Shown: one piece after another, positions 44,624-54,204 of the stretch
How positions within the stretch are numbered: position 1 is the stretch's first letter
How the letters are laid out: every line of letters starts with the position of its first letter
NCBI GenBank assembly: GCA_938041445.1
Contig: CALISO010000040.1
Span: 1-64,000 of the forward strand
Direction: 5' to 3'
DNA length: 64,000 bases
Source of the DNA: an uncultured Saprospiraceae bacterium
GTDB taxonomy: Bacteria; Bacteroidota; Bacteroidia; Chitinophagales; Saprospiraceae
Program-made: the position numbers and the translations under genes
Notes under the pieces: model-generated
The model's database searches: none
Told to the model about the DNA's origin: nothing
Seen by the model: only the letters and a program-made list of their open reading frames with translations

Positions 44624-45735
44624 TGGATGCATCCCAAATACCATATCTATTAGCATTATCTAAGATCAATGGAGTCGGTGCTAAAAAGGCAAAAATCCTT
44701 GTCAGCTATTCTGGTGGGTTCGAGGCTGTGTTTCAACAATCTAAGAAAGCACTCACAGCAATCCCTGGAGTCTCTACCCATGTGATTGATCAGATACTAG
44801 AAGCGGATGCCTTGACCCTAGCTAAAAAAGAACTCGCATTTCTCGAGAAGAATACCGATATCCACATTCTACCTTATACATCTGATGACTATCCACATCG
44901 ATTCCGGTTATACGAAGATTGTCCGTTGTTTCTATACTTCAGGGGTAATATAGATAGCTTACAAGCGTCAAGGACAGTCGCAATTGTAGGGACACGTAAT
45001 TGTTCGTCCTACGGGCTGGATATGTGCCATAACATTATCAATGAGCTAAAGCCATTTGGTGTAACCATCATTAGTGGCCTTGCTTACGGAATTGATACAG
45101 CTGCTCATCAAAAGAGTGTAGAATTCAATGTGCCGACCATCGGCATTCTCGGACACGGTCTAGACCAAATATATCCTGCTGCTAATCGTAGGCTAGCTGA
45201 AAAGATGCTTGACAAAGGTGGCCTTATTGCAGAATTTCCTCCGGGATCAAAGGCGGCTAGAGAGCATTTCCCTATGCGTAATCGCCTAGTTGCTGCCTTG
45301 AGTGATGCAGTCATCGTAGTAGAGTCTGCTAAAAAAGGTGGCTCAATGATTACTGCAAACTTGGCTAATGGATATCACAAAGATGTCTTTGCCGTGCCAG
45401 GCAAGTTGTCAGATGCTAAGTCAGAAGGCTGCAATCTCTTGATCAAGTCGCATAAGGCGAATCTCTATCAAAGTGGTGCAGATATCGCCTACATAATGAA
45501 CTGGACTAAAGGTGAGGTTCAACCAAAACAGATGGAGATACCTTTGCACCTGTCTTCCGATGAAGAATCTATCATCACTATTATCAAGGAACTAGAATCT
45601 GCTTCTCCTGATCAGCTAAGTTATCGATTGGAAATGAATCAATCACAGATATCCTCGCTGTTACTTAACCTAGAGTTCAAAGGAATTGTGCGGTCATTAC
45701 CTGGTAAAAAATATACCTTAGCGTACAAGTCCTAG
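44623..45735 (+). CDS. dprA: DNA processing protein DprA
   Basis: A 370-residue protein that loads RecA on incoming single-stranded DNA in natural transformation. An N-terminal helix-hairpin-helix (LSKINGVGAKKAKILVSYSGG) precedes the Rossmann domain: VAIVGTRNCSSYG, IISGLAYGIDTAAHQKS, LGHGLDQIYPAANRRLAEKM, REHFPMRNRLVAALSDAVIV. A C-terminal winged-helix segment ends at 370. It overlaps the preceding gene by one base, so translation is probably coupled. Confidence 0.95.
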   Translation: MDASQIPYLLALSKINGVGAKKAKILVSYSGGFEAVFQQSKKALTAIPGVSTHVIDQILEADALTLAKKELAFLEKNTDIHILPYTSDDYPHRFRLYEDCPLFLYFRGNIDSLQASRTVAIVGTRNCSSYGLDMCHNIINELKPFGVTIISGLAYGIDTAAHQKSVEFNVPTIGILGHGLDQIYPAANRRLAEKMLDKGGLIAEFPPGSKAAREHFPMRNRLVAALSDAVIVVESAKKGGSMITANLANGYHKDVFAVPGKLSDAKSEGCNLLIKSHKANLYQSGADIAYIMNWTKGEVQPKQMEIPLHLSSDEESIITIIKELESASPDQLSYRLEMNQSQISSLLLNLEFKGIVRSLPGKKYTLAYKS

Positions 45736-45771
45736 AATCTACATCAATACCCAATGACCACACATCAGACT

Positions 45772-46914
45772 ATGTCAAAATTTATTGCAACACTAGCCAT
45801 TATCGTCTTGATCATCTGCGCCTGTAAGGTAAGACAACCTATCACGACTCCTGTATCTGTTCCACCAGCTATTGCAGATAATCCAATTGGCAATAGATCT
45901 TCTCACACACCAAAAAACATCATCTTCTTAATTGGAGACGGTATGGGGTTAACACAGATTACTCTTGGGATGATGGAGAATAATAACTACACGTCACTAG
46001 AAAGATATCCTGTCATCGGTCTTCATAAACCAACAGCCTCTAATAAGTTGATTACAGATTCAGCAGCCGCTGCAACTGCGTTCGCTTGTGGAATCAAGAC
46101 TTATAACGGCGCTATAGGAGTAGGTCCTGATTCAATGGCTGTAAAGACAATCCTAGAAATGGCAGAAGATAAAAGTATGGCAACTGGCCTTGTCGCAACA
46201 TCTACAATTATTCATGCGACGCCTGCTAGTTTCGCAGCTCATAATAAATATCGTAAAAACTATGAAGAGATCGCAGCTGATATGATAGATGCAGATGTCG
46301 ATGTCTTAATTGGTGGCGGTAAGAAATACTTCGAACGAAGAGAAAGTGACAATCAAAACCTTCTTACTGCTCTTGAAGAAAAAAACTATTATGTCTCTGA
46401 CTTTAGAGAAAACATCAATGACCTATCTATTGACACCTCTAAGAACATTGCTTACTTCACAGCGGACACCGATCCTCTACAAGCAATGATGGGGAGAGAT
46501 TATCTGTTACCCGCTACAAAGTTTACACTAGATTACTTGAAGAAAAAATCAGGAGATAATGGCTTCTTTACGATGATAGAAGGAAGTCAGATTGATTGGG
46601 GAGGCCATGCTAATGAACACGATTATGTAGTCTCTGAATATCTAGATTTTGACCCTGTCATTAACTACGCCTATGAGTGGGCAAAAGCTGATGGAGAGAC
46701 TCTCGTCGTCATTACTGCAGATCATGAAACAGGCGGCCTCGCAATCCAACCTGAATCTACTCCAGATAGTCTAGTCACTGCATTCACATCAACCTATCAC
46801 ACAGGGACAATGATTCCTGTCTTTGCATTTGGACCAGGTAGTGAAGTCTTTAGCGGCATCTATGAGAATACCGCAATCTTTGATAAGATGGTGGGGGTGT
46901 TGGGAATGGAATAG
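45772..46914 (+). CDS. Alkaline phosphatase, lipoprotein
   Basis: About 380 residues. A lipoprotein-like signal (ATLAIIVLIICAC) is followed by IIFLIGDGMGLTQI (first metal aspartate), TDSAAAATAFACG (nucleophile S after TD), IEGSQIDWGGHANEHD, and TADHETGGLAI (metal ligands D, H). All metal-site residues appear present. It liberates phosphate from monoesters in the periplasm or at the surface. An in-frame ATG 18 bp upstream (45754) would add six residues. It follows dprA after 36 bp. Confidence 0.92.
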   Translation: MSKFIATLAIIVLIICACKVRQPITTPVSVPPAIADNPIGNRSSHTPKNIIFLIGDGMGLTQITLGMMENNNYTSLERYPVIGLHKPTASNKLITDSAAAATAFACGIKTYNGAIGVGPDSMAVKTILEMAEDKSMATGLVATSTIIHATPASFAAHNKYRKNYEEIAADMIDADVDVLIGGGKKYFERRESDNQNLLTALEEKNYYVSDFRENINDLSIDTSKNIAYFTADTDPLQAMMGRDYLLPATKFTLDYLKKKSGDNGFFTMIEGSQIDWGGHANEHDYVVSEYLDFDPVINYAYEWAKADGETLVVITADHETGGLAIQPESTPDSLVTAFTSTYHTGTMIPVFAFGPGSEVFSGIYENTAIFDKMVGVLGME

Positions 46915-47012
46915 GTTCTTTATAACCAACCCTATTCATTAAGATAGTTTAAATTTTTAATCAGAGCAACCATATCTATCGCAGGCTAATATTATCAATT
47001 TAACTTCTCTGC

Positions 47013-47618
47013 TCAGTCTATCTCCTTTATGTTTACTACTCTACTCTTCACCAGTATGCAAATAGTATATAAGTAAGCTATTGGTATACCGATGCAGAAT
47101 ATTATATATCTGCTTTTTCCAATCGAAACAATTAAGAAAATTATTGAACTTACAAGTAAATAGATAAGTACTGTTATCCAAATTGGTCTTGCAAATTTCA
47201 TTTCATTAAGTAAGCATAAGTATGAAACAAGTATTATTATAGCAGGTAATATTGCCGCCAAATAATCCAAGCTTCCAAACTGCTTAGTTAATCTAAATAG
47301 TACTATTAGATTGACCGCATAGGCTGATAAGGATACACCCAATAATTTCAATAATTTGTTTTTCCGCTGCAGCGAAGTAGCTTTTTGGTCGTTATCAAAC
47401 TCAATGTTTTCTGACTTCAATTCACGTTTGATAAAAAAGTAGCTTATTAAACTTACTGCTGAGTATATGGCACCTGCTGCAAAAAAACATAATCCGAGTA
47501 AAGCAGGCAAAAGACCATCCCATCCACTGTTTCCAGTTTTCGTACCTGCATAACCACAACTACCTATGCCTGCTACAATTAGAAAAATAATGATGATATA
47601 ATTAATATATTTTCTCAA
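47013..47618 (-). CDS. Hypothetical multi-pass membrane protein
   Basis: A 201-residue protein with about six hydrophobic segments, including IIIIFLIVAGIGSCGY, LGLCFFAAGAIYSAVSLISY and ILPAIIILVSYLCLL. A short charged cytosolic loop with KATSLQRKNK lies between helices 2 and 3. No family recognised. It ends the minus-strand run downstream of yiaA. Composition is AT-rich. Confidence 0.6.
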   Translation of the reverse strand: MRKYINYIIIIFLIVAGIGSCGYAGTKTGNSGWDGLLPALLGLCFFAAGAIYSAVSLISYFFIKRELKSENIEFDNDQKATSLQRKNKLLKLLGVSLSAYAVNLIVLFRLTKQFGSLDYLAAILPAIIILVSYLCLLNEMKFARPIWITVLIYLLVSSIIFLIVSIGKSRYIIFCIGIPIAYLYTICILVKSRVVNIKEID

Positions 47619-47674
47619 TTCAAATGTTTTAGTTTAGTTAGTTGCTGTTTCAATATTTCGTATGCTACCAATAA

Positions 47675-48112
47675 CTATTCTGCATCGAATTGAATAGTGC
47701 TATCCTCTGCTCTATCAAACTTTGTTTCTCCCATCATGTCATCTCTTGTGTTCTTCTGCACAGCGATAGCTCCAAACATTGAAAGTAAAAAGGCGAATCC
47801 ATAGAATCCTTTTTCACTTGGAAGTAAGGTGGCATTCCACAATCCAATGATGAGCAGGGCGATAGATAACAAGGTTGCAAACCAACAAATATTGTAATAA
47901 ATGTCAGTCACCTTGACTCCTTCTAGTCTATCCCTCACACTTTTCTGCAAAGAAATCACTGCAAATAACCCAAACATAATCAACGTGAAATAATAGCCTT
48001 TCTCATTCAAAAACATATTGGATCTGGAAAGTCCAATAATATAACCACTAAGTCCGACTGCAGTCGCTATCCAAGATGCGAATACGAATGCCTTTGATGT
48101 TTTCTGATTCAT
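47675..48112 (-). CDS. YiaA/YiaB-like inner membrane protein
   Basis: A 145-residue protein made of two copies of a two-helix unit: AFVFASWIATAVGLSGYIIGL with NEKGYYFTLIMFGLFAVISLQKSVRD, then WFATLLSIALLIIGLWNA with SEKGFYGFAFLLSMFGAIAVQKNTRDD. The EKGFY...AVQKxxRD pattern is the YiaAB signature. Function is not established for the family. It lies 136 bp downstream of the Crp-family gene. Confidence 0.85.
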   Translation of the reverse strand: MNQKTSKAFVFASWIATAVGLSGYIIGLSRSNMFLNEKGYYFTLIMFGLFAVISLQKSVRDRLEGVKVTDIYYNICWFATLLSIALLIIGLWNATLLPSEKGFYGFAFLLSMFGAIAVQKNTRDDMMGETKFDRAEDSTIQFDAE

Positions 48113-48248
48113 AGCTTATAGATTTATCGATTAATAAATACTTCCTTTACTCTAGAAGGAAGATCAATCTATAATACCCTCTGGGCATTTCAAATCGATT
48201 GATAAATCAAAACTCGTCTAAAAAGTCTGCTGAGTAAATGAACCTATG

Positions 48249-48815
48249 TTAAGAAATTTGTTTTCGGATTCTGCTGAGAGCCTGGGGTGTGATGCCGATA
48301 TAAGACGCAATATACTTCAGTGGAATTTGCTGAATCAATTTTGGTCTATCGTGGAATAATTTTTCATATCGCTGCTCTGCTGTTTCGCTTAAGAGTGACA
48401 ATTCTCTTTTGATTGCTTTTATGTATAGTTGTTCTCCTATGACTCTACCGATATGATTTCCGCTTTTTGTATTCTGATAAAAGTCCATCAAGTCACTATA
48501 AGCAATTCTCCATACTTGAGTATCCGTTAATGTTTCTAATTGATAATTCGTAGGCGCTTGATTAATGAAAGAATCGTAGGCACTGCCAATGTCGTTTTCA
48601 AAGCTAAATCCAAAAGTCAAGTCATTTGTATCCTCTGGTACAAAGTACCTAATAATCCCATACTCAATGAAGTAGATATACTTCTCAATTGCGCCAGTCT
48701 TTAGTATGATAGTCTTCTTAGCGTACTCGTAGTTTTCTAGTTTTGAAGCAAAGAAATCCCATTCATTTTCTTCTAGTTGATTGATACGATTGAGATATGC
48801 CTTGACTTTATCCAT
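48249..48815 (-). CDS. Crp/Fnr-family transcription regulator
   Basis: A 188-residue regulator with an N-terminal cyclic-nucleotide-binding-like jelly roll (ILKTGAIEKYIYFIEYGIIRYF) and a C-terminal helix-turn-helix (IPLKYIASYIGITPQALSRI, about 166-185). The ligand-pocket arginine/serine motif of cAMP receptors is not evident, which is usual for the Bacteroidota members. It overlaps the glycosyltransferase gene by 8 bp and is downstream of it. Confidence 0.88.
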   Translation of the reverse strand: MDKVKAYLNRINQLEENEWDFFASKLENYEYAKKTIILKTGAIEKYIYFIEYGIIRYFVPEDTNDLTFGFSFENDIGSAYDSFINQAPTNYQLETLTDTQVWRIAYSDLMDFYQNTKSGNHIGRVIGEQLYIKAIKRELSLLSETAEQRYEKLFHDRPKLIQQIPLKYIASYIGITPQALSRIRKQIS

Positions 48816-49851
48816 TTCTATACTCTTCTAAGAAGTAAATAAATTTTTCTGCAATTTTATGTTCGTTATAATTCTGAGTCAGTAGTTGATGACACGCTGT
48901 TCCGATATTGTTCGTTATGATGACATCGTTTTTTAATCTTATTATTTGTTCGGCAATTGATTCGGCATTGTTAGTGGTTAAAACGATATTTTTCTCATTG
49001 GTAAACAGCTCCTTTATCGCAGGCGTCTCCTTTGTAATTATACACTTTCTTAATGCAGCATAATGATAAACCTTATTTGGGATAACCAAATCTGCCTTCG
49101 GGGTATCTCCAAAAATGCCCAAGCAGATATCAAATTGATTGATCTTGTCAGGTAACTCATCGTACGCAATCCATCCTAAAAAGTTGACATTAGTAAGTTT
49201 TAGTTCTTTAACTCGATGCTTCATTTTCTCCCATTCGAATCCAGTACCTATTAAGTCAAACTGAATGTTAGGTGCATGTTGTAATAATTGAGCTGCTTCA
49301 ATTATATGTTGAGTCCCTTGTAGTGGTATAAATCCGCCATAAAAACCTACTGTAAAGATTTGATTGTCTGGGCGGTGAACTGGTTTAAATTGAGTAGTGT
49401 CTGCACCGATAGGTAGTACTTTTATCTTGTGTGGATTGATGTTAAACGTAGAACTGAAATATCTTTTATGTGCTTTGGTGTCCACAATGATGAGATCACT
49501 TTTCTTTAAAGGAACCCGATCTTTTAGATAGTTCTTAAGTGCTCTCGGTGAAAACCTTGATACCTGCTTATAATCAAAAACCTTAGTTAAGTATTTAGAA
49601 ATTAGTGGATCAAATACAATAGGCTTATTCGTTAACCTCCTTAGTTTTCTCACACTTTTATGAGTAAATGGAGGGAGGTATATGAAGTCTACATCTCTTG
49701 CGAGTATTGCAAATTCCTCCTTATCAAAGGCTTTTAACGATGCTATTGGATATTCGGTTAATTCAATATTCGTGTTGGCCCTTAACCCCTTCAGTAAAAT
49801 TCGGGTACGATTATACATTGGGTCGTAATCACCTGTGACAAGGATCTTCAT
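48808..49851 (-). CDS. GT4-type glycosyltransferase
   Basis: A 347-residue GT-B glycosyltransferase. The N-terminal half begins ILVTGDYDPMYNRTRILLKGL. The C-terminal half has VGFYGGFIPLQGTQHIIEAA, FDLIGTGFEWEKM, VNFLGWIAYDELP, and the nucleotide-sugar site IPNKVYHYAALRKCIIT in place of the common EX7E block. It builds polysaccharide or lipid-linked glycans in the cytosol. It sits with Wzz- and Wzi-like genes in one minus-strand run, so a capsule or exopolysaccharide role is plausible. Confidence 0.88.
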   Translation of the reverse strand: MKILVTGDYDPMYNRTRILLKGLRANTNIELTEYPIASLKAFDKEEFAILARDVDFIYLPPFTHKSVRKLRRLTNKPIVFDPLISKYLTKVFDYKQVSRFSPRALKNYLKDRVPLKKSDLIIVDTKAHKRYFSSTFNINPHKIKVLPIGADTTQFKPVHRPDNQIFTVGFYGGFIPLQGTQHIIEAAQLLQHAPNIQFDLIGTGFEWEKMKHRVKELKLTNVNFLGWIAYDELPDKINQFDICLGIFGDTPKADLVIPNKVYHYAALRKCIITKETPAIKELFTNEKNIVLTTNNAESIAEQIIRLKNDVIITNNIGTACHQLLTQNYNEHKIAEKFIYFLEEYRNG

Positions 49852-49887
49852 GAAAAATATTGATTGATTATCTAGGTTTCTTCAAGT

Positions 49888-50295
49888 CTACTCAACCAGA
49901 GCGGATTGTATGTTGTCATCATGATCAGATGTTGGCCAAATCTCTACAAAGAAGTATGCAATCATTCCCATAAATCCTGTGAACAGCACCAACACTACCC
50001 AAAGAACTTTATCATTGCTGGTGGTCTTCTTGAACTTTTCATTGACACTCAATATGTGGACCATATAATATATCAACAAGCCAAACGAAACAAACATCAG
50101 TAAGATCATAGGTAAAAACATCTGTCCCATAAATCCGAAAATTTCAGGTGGCGGACCTCCAGTGAACTCGTCTGGATTCTGCATAACACCAGCTATGTTT
50201 TGCATAAAAGAAAACATATTAAAAAAGTACCAAATCATAAAGAATGCTGGACTAATGGTAAGGATACCTAGAAGAATCTTTTTTTGCTTTGACAT
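49888..50295 (-). CDS. Small membrane protein, PLDc_N-like
   Basis: About 135 residues from MSKQKKILLG. Three hydrophobic segments occur: ILLGILTISPAFFMIWYFFN, FLPMILLMFVSFGLLIYYMV and VLWVVLVLFTGFMGMIAYFF. The last, preceded by NDKV and ended by VEIWP, resembles the PLDc_N membrane domain. No catalytic motif. The start at 50295 avoids an upstream extension (to 50361) that would overlap the wzz-like gene end and lacks membrane features. Confidence 0.6.
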   Translation of the reverse strand: MSKQKKILLGILTISPAFFMIWYFFNMFSFMQNIAGVMQNPDEFTGGPPPEIFGFMGQMFLPMILLMFVSFGLLIYYMVHILSVNEKFKKTTSNDKVLWVVLVLFTGFMGMIAYFFVEIWPTSDHDDNIQSALVE

Positions 50296-50339
50296 AAGTG
50301 ATCGTGTTTGATTAGATGAATTTAACCAAACATAATGAA

Positions 50340-51440
50340 TTACACCATCGTATCTCTCCAAAACTTCCGTAAGACAACGAAGCCAATACTCAAGATCAAC
50401 CCTAATAATAATCCTTTGATGATCTGCTGAATGATAGAAGGTCTATTAGGCAGTAGCGGAAGCATCGGCTCATCTATCACTTCGATATAGGGAGTCTTAT
50501 TCTTGAGGGTGAAGTCTGCAATCTGTAAATTCTTCTCTACCTCTTCATCTATGGCAATGAGCTTTTGGATATTTGCAATTAGCTTTTGCTCATATAATTT
50601 ATCCTTGTTGCGAAATATCCCTTGATTCTTATCCTTGAAGTTTGCAAGGTTGGCTTGAGCAATACTTAGAGCACTAGCTATAGAGTCAGATTTTTCTTGT
50701 ACAATCTCGAATGTTGTTTTATGTTTCTCTATTGATTTTTCGACATAGTAGGTGCTGAGTTTTTCATATAGTTTACTGCTGATTTGCGCTGACAATTCCG
50801 GCCGATGTGTTGTACTAATCAAGCTCATTATCCCAGTATCTTCTGACTGCTCCGTTGTTACAATTCCTTCTTTTGAGCCATCAGGTGTTCCTGCAATCAT
50901 TATATGCAACACCTTCAACGCCTTATTCTCTAGAGTGCCAAATGACGATACATCAGAATTGGTAAATCTAAACCCTTTGATTGGCATCGGATCTCCTCCA
51001 TATAGCAGCTTAGCTATTAAGTTAATCTCTCCCCATTCCTCTTCAGACTCAAGATAATCTATGGTATGATTGGCAAGATAATCGGATTTATTATTGACTG
51101 AGATCGAATCAAATAACATGTGTTGGGCTACTTTCCTTGACTTAGAAAGTTGTAAGATCTTATCTAGGTTATACTCTGATCCGCCTCCTAGTCCAAAGTC
51201 TCCTAGGATACTTGAAAGCCCTGCGCCACCTCCATCTTCTTCATTGATCATAAATGTCAATTCTCCAGGAAATGTCGGTCTTGTAAACAATGCTGTCAAG
51301 ACAAATAGCACTACACATAGCCCTGTGACAAACACAATCAAAAACTTGCTGCGCCACATTGCAGATAAGTAATCCTTCAATGTTAGGATGACTTCTTTTA
51401 CTGATACGTCTTGATCATTATTGGTATGCTGTGTGCTCAT
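50340..51440 (-). CDS. Wzz-like polysaccharide chain-length/co-polymerase protein
   Basis: A 366-residue inner-membrane protein with two transmembrane helices (FLIVFVTGLCVVLFVLTALF at about 35-54 and IIKGLLLGLILSIGFVVLRK near the end) and a periplasmic coiled-coil region between. The terminal proline-rich PMLPLLPNRPS before helix 2 is the Wzz family signature. A glycine-rich loop (GGGAGLSSILGDFGLGGG) follows helix 1. No cytosolic tyrosine kinase domain is attached. It starts 3 bp after the Wzi-like stop. Confidence 0.9.
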   Translation of the reverse strand: MSTQHTNNDQDVSVKEVILTLKDYLSAMWRSKFLIVFVTGLCVVLFVLTALFTRPTFPGELTFMINEEDGGGAGLSSILGDFGLGGGSEYNLDKILQLSKSRKVAQHMLFDSISVNNKSDYLANHTIDYLESEEEWGEINLIAKLLYGGDPMPIKGFRFTNSDVSSFGTLENKALKVLHIMIAGTPDGSKEGIVTTEQSEDTGIMSLISTTHRPELSAQISSKLYEKLSTYYVEKSIEKHKTTFEIVQEKSDSIASALSIAQANLANFKDKNQGIFRNKDKLYEQKLIANIQKLIAIDEEVEKNLQIADFTLKNKTPYIEVIDEPMLPLLPNRPSIIQQIIKGLLLGLILSIGFVVLRKFWRDTMV

Positions 51441-51443
51441 AAT

Positions 51444-53129
51444 CTAGTAATCGACTGGATAGTTGAAGCTATTGACAAGTATGCCAAGTCCAAGATAAGT
51501 ATTGCCTTGGTAAGACGGTTCATCATGATAGATAAACTGCGCCTGTAACCGCATATTGTGATAGAACTGATAATTGATATCCATACTAAAGTGGTTGATA
51601 GTCCTTAACTCGCCATCTAATAAAAAATGTCCAAAATCACCATCTCTTGTACCTGCTGGTATCCGACGATTAGGTGTCAAGATATTACCTCCAACATTTA
51701 TGCCATCAGCATCTTCTCCTTTCTGGGCATACAGGTATTTAGCGTTGAGCCAGATATCAGATGTTACAGCATAAGATAGTGTCATCACTAGTTCTCTAAA
51801 GTTACTGCCAAGAGGATGTGCAAGTGGTTGTGAGAAGTGGCTATAGTTCGCAGTAGAGATATCCGTAAATCCTTCTACTGGAAATACATGACTGTAGGTG
51901 AATGGACGTACAAGATTCCCCTCTAACCTAACATCCAATTGATCGATGCCAAATATATCATAACCAAGAACACCCGCTTGAAGGCCATACTTATTGCCCC
52001 ACCATCCGGTATCAGCGAATACTTCTCTTACCTTCAATTCATCTACTATTACTTGCCCATAGAGCTGATAATCCTTTGCTAGTCGGATATTCACATTTGC
52101 TCCGAGCATCACATTATCAGGGCTATCTAGAAACTGTTCAACCGTTCGATACAAGATGATTGGATTGAGGTATTGAAATTCAAAATTGTTCTCTCGACTA
52201 AATACGACTGCTTCAAAGAGACCAAGTTCTAACCATTTTTTCGGTTTGTAACTCAGGTAGTGAGCAGCCATATACTTTTTAGGGAGAAGTGTTGTAGTCC
52301 CTGTGATATTACTCGCTACACTTGACAATTCTGCGAAAATATTTCTGTAGTCAAACTTCCATACCCGAGTATCTAACGTCAGATAGAAGTAGTTTTGACT
52401 GTAGTCATTTAGCAAGAGTGAGTGATAGCCGTTACCGATAAAATGATTGCCGTGACCTAGTTCAATGCTGATATGATCCGATAGTCTTAATCCAAAATAT
52501 GCCGTTGCATTGAGAAAGTCATATCCTTCAAGAGAAGATACTTGGCTTTCATAAGCTTTAAAAAATGCTTGGCCATCTATAGAGCTTGCCGCATCAAATC
52601 GGTCATTTTGATATTGGAGAAAGTTGGCTTGAGTTTCTCTAAGCTCTGAATAGAAATATGCTTTCTCATCTATTGAACCTCTCAGAACAAATCCTCTCGT
52701 ATTTCTAAAGACCGCATTCTCTTGTTCATTTGATCCACTCCGACTTCCTGCAACAAATAGCATTGGGTCAAGATAAACATTGAAGTTTTCCTTCTCCAAC
52801 TTGAACATATTCGCTCGATTATCATAGAAGTGTTTCAATATCCCACTCCTATCTGCTTCTGCAAAATCAAATCGATCTTGGTTGTCTCTGTAGAGGTCTT
52901 CATAAATTTCACCACTTTTTTTTGACAAGCTATCTAATGCTACATCAGGAATATCTGAGCGATAAACATTACCAAATGCCTGATGTACATTCTTGTCAGT
53001 GCCATACTTGTATTGCATTTTAATGGCTACCTGTCCTTGTCGTTGATGCCGGCTATAATGATCGGACTGTGACCAACCAATCGTTGTAAGACATAATGCA
53101 AAGCAACATATCAGACATATTCTATTCAT
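51444..53129 (-). CDS. Wzi-like capsule assembly outer-membrane protein
   Basis: About 561 residues from MNRICLICCFALCLTTIGWS, a signal peptide. The mature protein is a predicted outer-membrane barrel with many alternating-strand blocks (FVLRGSIDEKAYFYSELRET, ISIELGHGNHFIGNGYHSLL). The GHGNHFIGNGYHSL segment is typical of Bacteroidota capsule-assembly Wzi-family proteins, which bind capsule on the surface. The start at 53129, 4 bp after the lpxK stop, is preferred over 53207, which would overlap lpxK by 74 bp and delay the signal peptide. Confidence 0.85.
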   Translation of the reverse strand: MNRICLICCFALCLTTIGWSQSDHYSRHQRQGQVAIKMQYKYGTDKNVHQAFGNVYRSDIPDVALDSLSKKSGEIYEDLYRDNQDRFDFAEADRSGILKHFYDNRANMFKLEKENFNVYLDPMLFVAGSRSGSNEQENAVFRNTRGFVLRGSIDEKAYFYSELRETQANFLQYQNDRFDAASSIDGQAFFKAYESQVSSLEGYDFLNATAYFGLRLSDHISIELGHGNHFIGNGYHSLLLNDYSQNYFYLTLDTRVWKFDYRNIFAELSSVASNITGTTTLLPKKYMAAHYLSYKPKKWLELGLFEAVVFSRENNFEFQYLNPIILYRTVEQFLDSPDNVMLGANVNIRLAKDYQLYGQVIVDELKVREVFADTGWWGNKYGLQAGVLGYDIFGIDQLDVRLEGNLVRPFTYSHVFPVEGFTDISTANYSHFSQPLAHPLGSNFRELVMTLSYAVTSDIWLNAKYLYAQKGEDADGINVGGNILTPNRRIPAGTRDGDFGHFLLDGELRTINHFSMDINYQFYHNMRLQAQFIYHDEPSYQGNTYLGLGILVNSFNYPVDY

Positions 53130-53133
53130 ATGC

Positions 53134-54204
53134 TTAAGACTTGAACTCAAGCAAAAAGTCTTTAATATCTTGATCAAATGTTTCTTTTTCATCAAAGTGA
53201 AATGCAACTTCTATTGGCAAAATAAAGATAGGGATTCTCTTCTTGATAAGCACTTCATTATGAACGTGGAGTCTAGTGGCATCTTTTTCTGTAGTTATTA
53301 GGATGATGTTTTTATTTTCTTCCTCTTGATAAATCCTTATGATTGTTTCGATATCCCTTTCAGTAAAAAAGTGATGGTCTTCATACTTTATGGTATCAAG
53401 GACTGTACATCGTTCACTTAAGTAACTCTCTAGATATTCGGTATTCGCGATTGCCGACATTAGAATAACTTCCTTATCTGGTGTCAATTCTAGCCGCATC
53501 CCACCATTATACATATAGTATGGTTGATAGTACTTATAGTAGGTGAAGTAGACTGTTTGATGGTCTTCTGGATCCAGCAACTTGATCATCCTAGCTCTAT
53601 CCGTACTCGACATTTCAGGTGGACACTTGGTTACAATAATCCTATCTGCCCTCTCTGATGCAGAAGCATACTCTCTTAGCCTTCCTGCAGGTAAGAGCAA
53701 ATCTCTCGTATATACTTTTTGGTAGGCTGTCAACAAGATGTTGAGGTATGGAGTCACACTTCTATGTTGATAAGCATCATCCAGTATAATCGTCTCAATA
53801 TTTGGATACGACTTTAGCATTTGTGGAATGCCTGTATTACGGCTCTCAGATACAGCAACCACTGTATCTCTGAACTTCATAGCATATTGCTTGGGTTCGT
53901 CCCCTGAGAGTTCTGCACTTTCATTTGGGATTACAAAGCGAAATCCTTTTGTCTTTCGCTTATATCCTCGGCTGAGGACTCCCACTTCAAGGTATGGTCT
54001 CAGCAGCCTGATGAGGTACTCAACGTGAGGTGTCTTACCTGCTCCTCCTACCGCGAGATTGCCTACATTGATAATAGGAATCGTAAACTGTGTTGACTTA
54101 ATCACATTTGCATCATAGAGAAAGTTCCTTATGCTGATTCCCAACATATAGAGCAATGAAAAGGGGTATAATATGATCTTAGCGATTATAGAGTCTTGCA
54201 TCAA
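53134..54204 (-). CDS. lpxK: Tetraacyldisaccharide 4'-kinase
   Basis: A 356-residue inner-membrane-associated kinase of lipid A synthesis; phosphorylates the 4' position of the tetraacyl disaccharide. An N-terminal hydrophobic anchor (IILYPFSLLYMLGISI) precedes VGNLAVGGAGKTPHVEYL (Walker A) and GVLSRGYKRKTKGF. ETIILDDAYQHRSV (the DD-Q-H Walker B motif) and later RIIVTKCPPEM follow. It starts 4 bp inside the end of the DUF2851 gene, so the genes are likely coupled. Confidence 0.95.
   Translation of the reverse strand: MMQDSIIAKIILYPFSLLYMLGISIRNFLYDANVIKSTQFTIPIINVGNLAVGGAGKTPHVEYLIRLLRPYLEVGVLSRGYKRKTKGFRFVIPNESAELSGDEPKQYAMKFRDTVVAVSESRNTGIPQMLKSYPNIETIILDDAYQHRSVTPYLNILLTAYQKVYTRDLLLPAGRLREYASASERADRIIVTKCPPEMSSTDRARMIKLLDPEDHQTVYFTYYKYYQPYYMYNGGMRLELTPDKEVILMSAIANTEYLESYLSERCTVLDTIKYEDHHFFTERDIETIIRIYQEEENKNIILITTEKDATRLHVHNEVLIKKRIPIFILPIEVAFHFDEKETFDQDIKDFLLEFKS

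Noticed and set aside
47860-47890. Another GGTTGCAAAC-like string resembling the island repeat
   Set aside because: Lies within the YiaA-like coding sequence and the flanks do not match the repeat; chance core match.
48141-48162. Inverted repeat CTTCCTT/AAGGAAG between the Crp-family gene and yiaA
   Set aside because: No T-run follows and the loop is long; could be a weak structure, but neither a terminator nor an operator can be argued.
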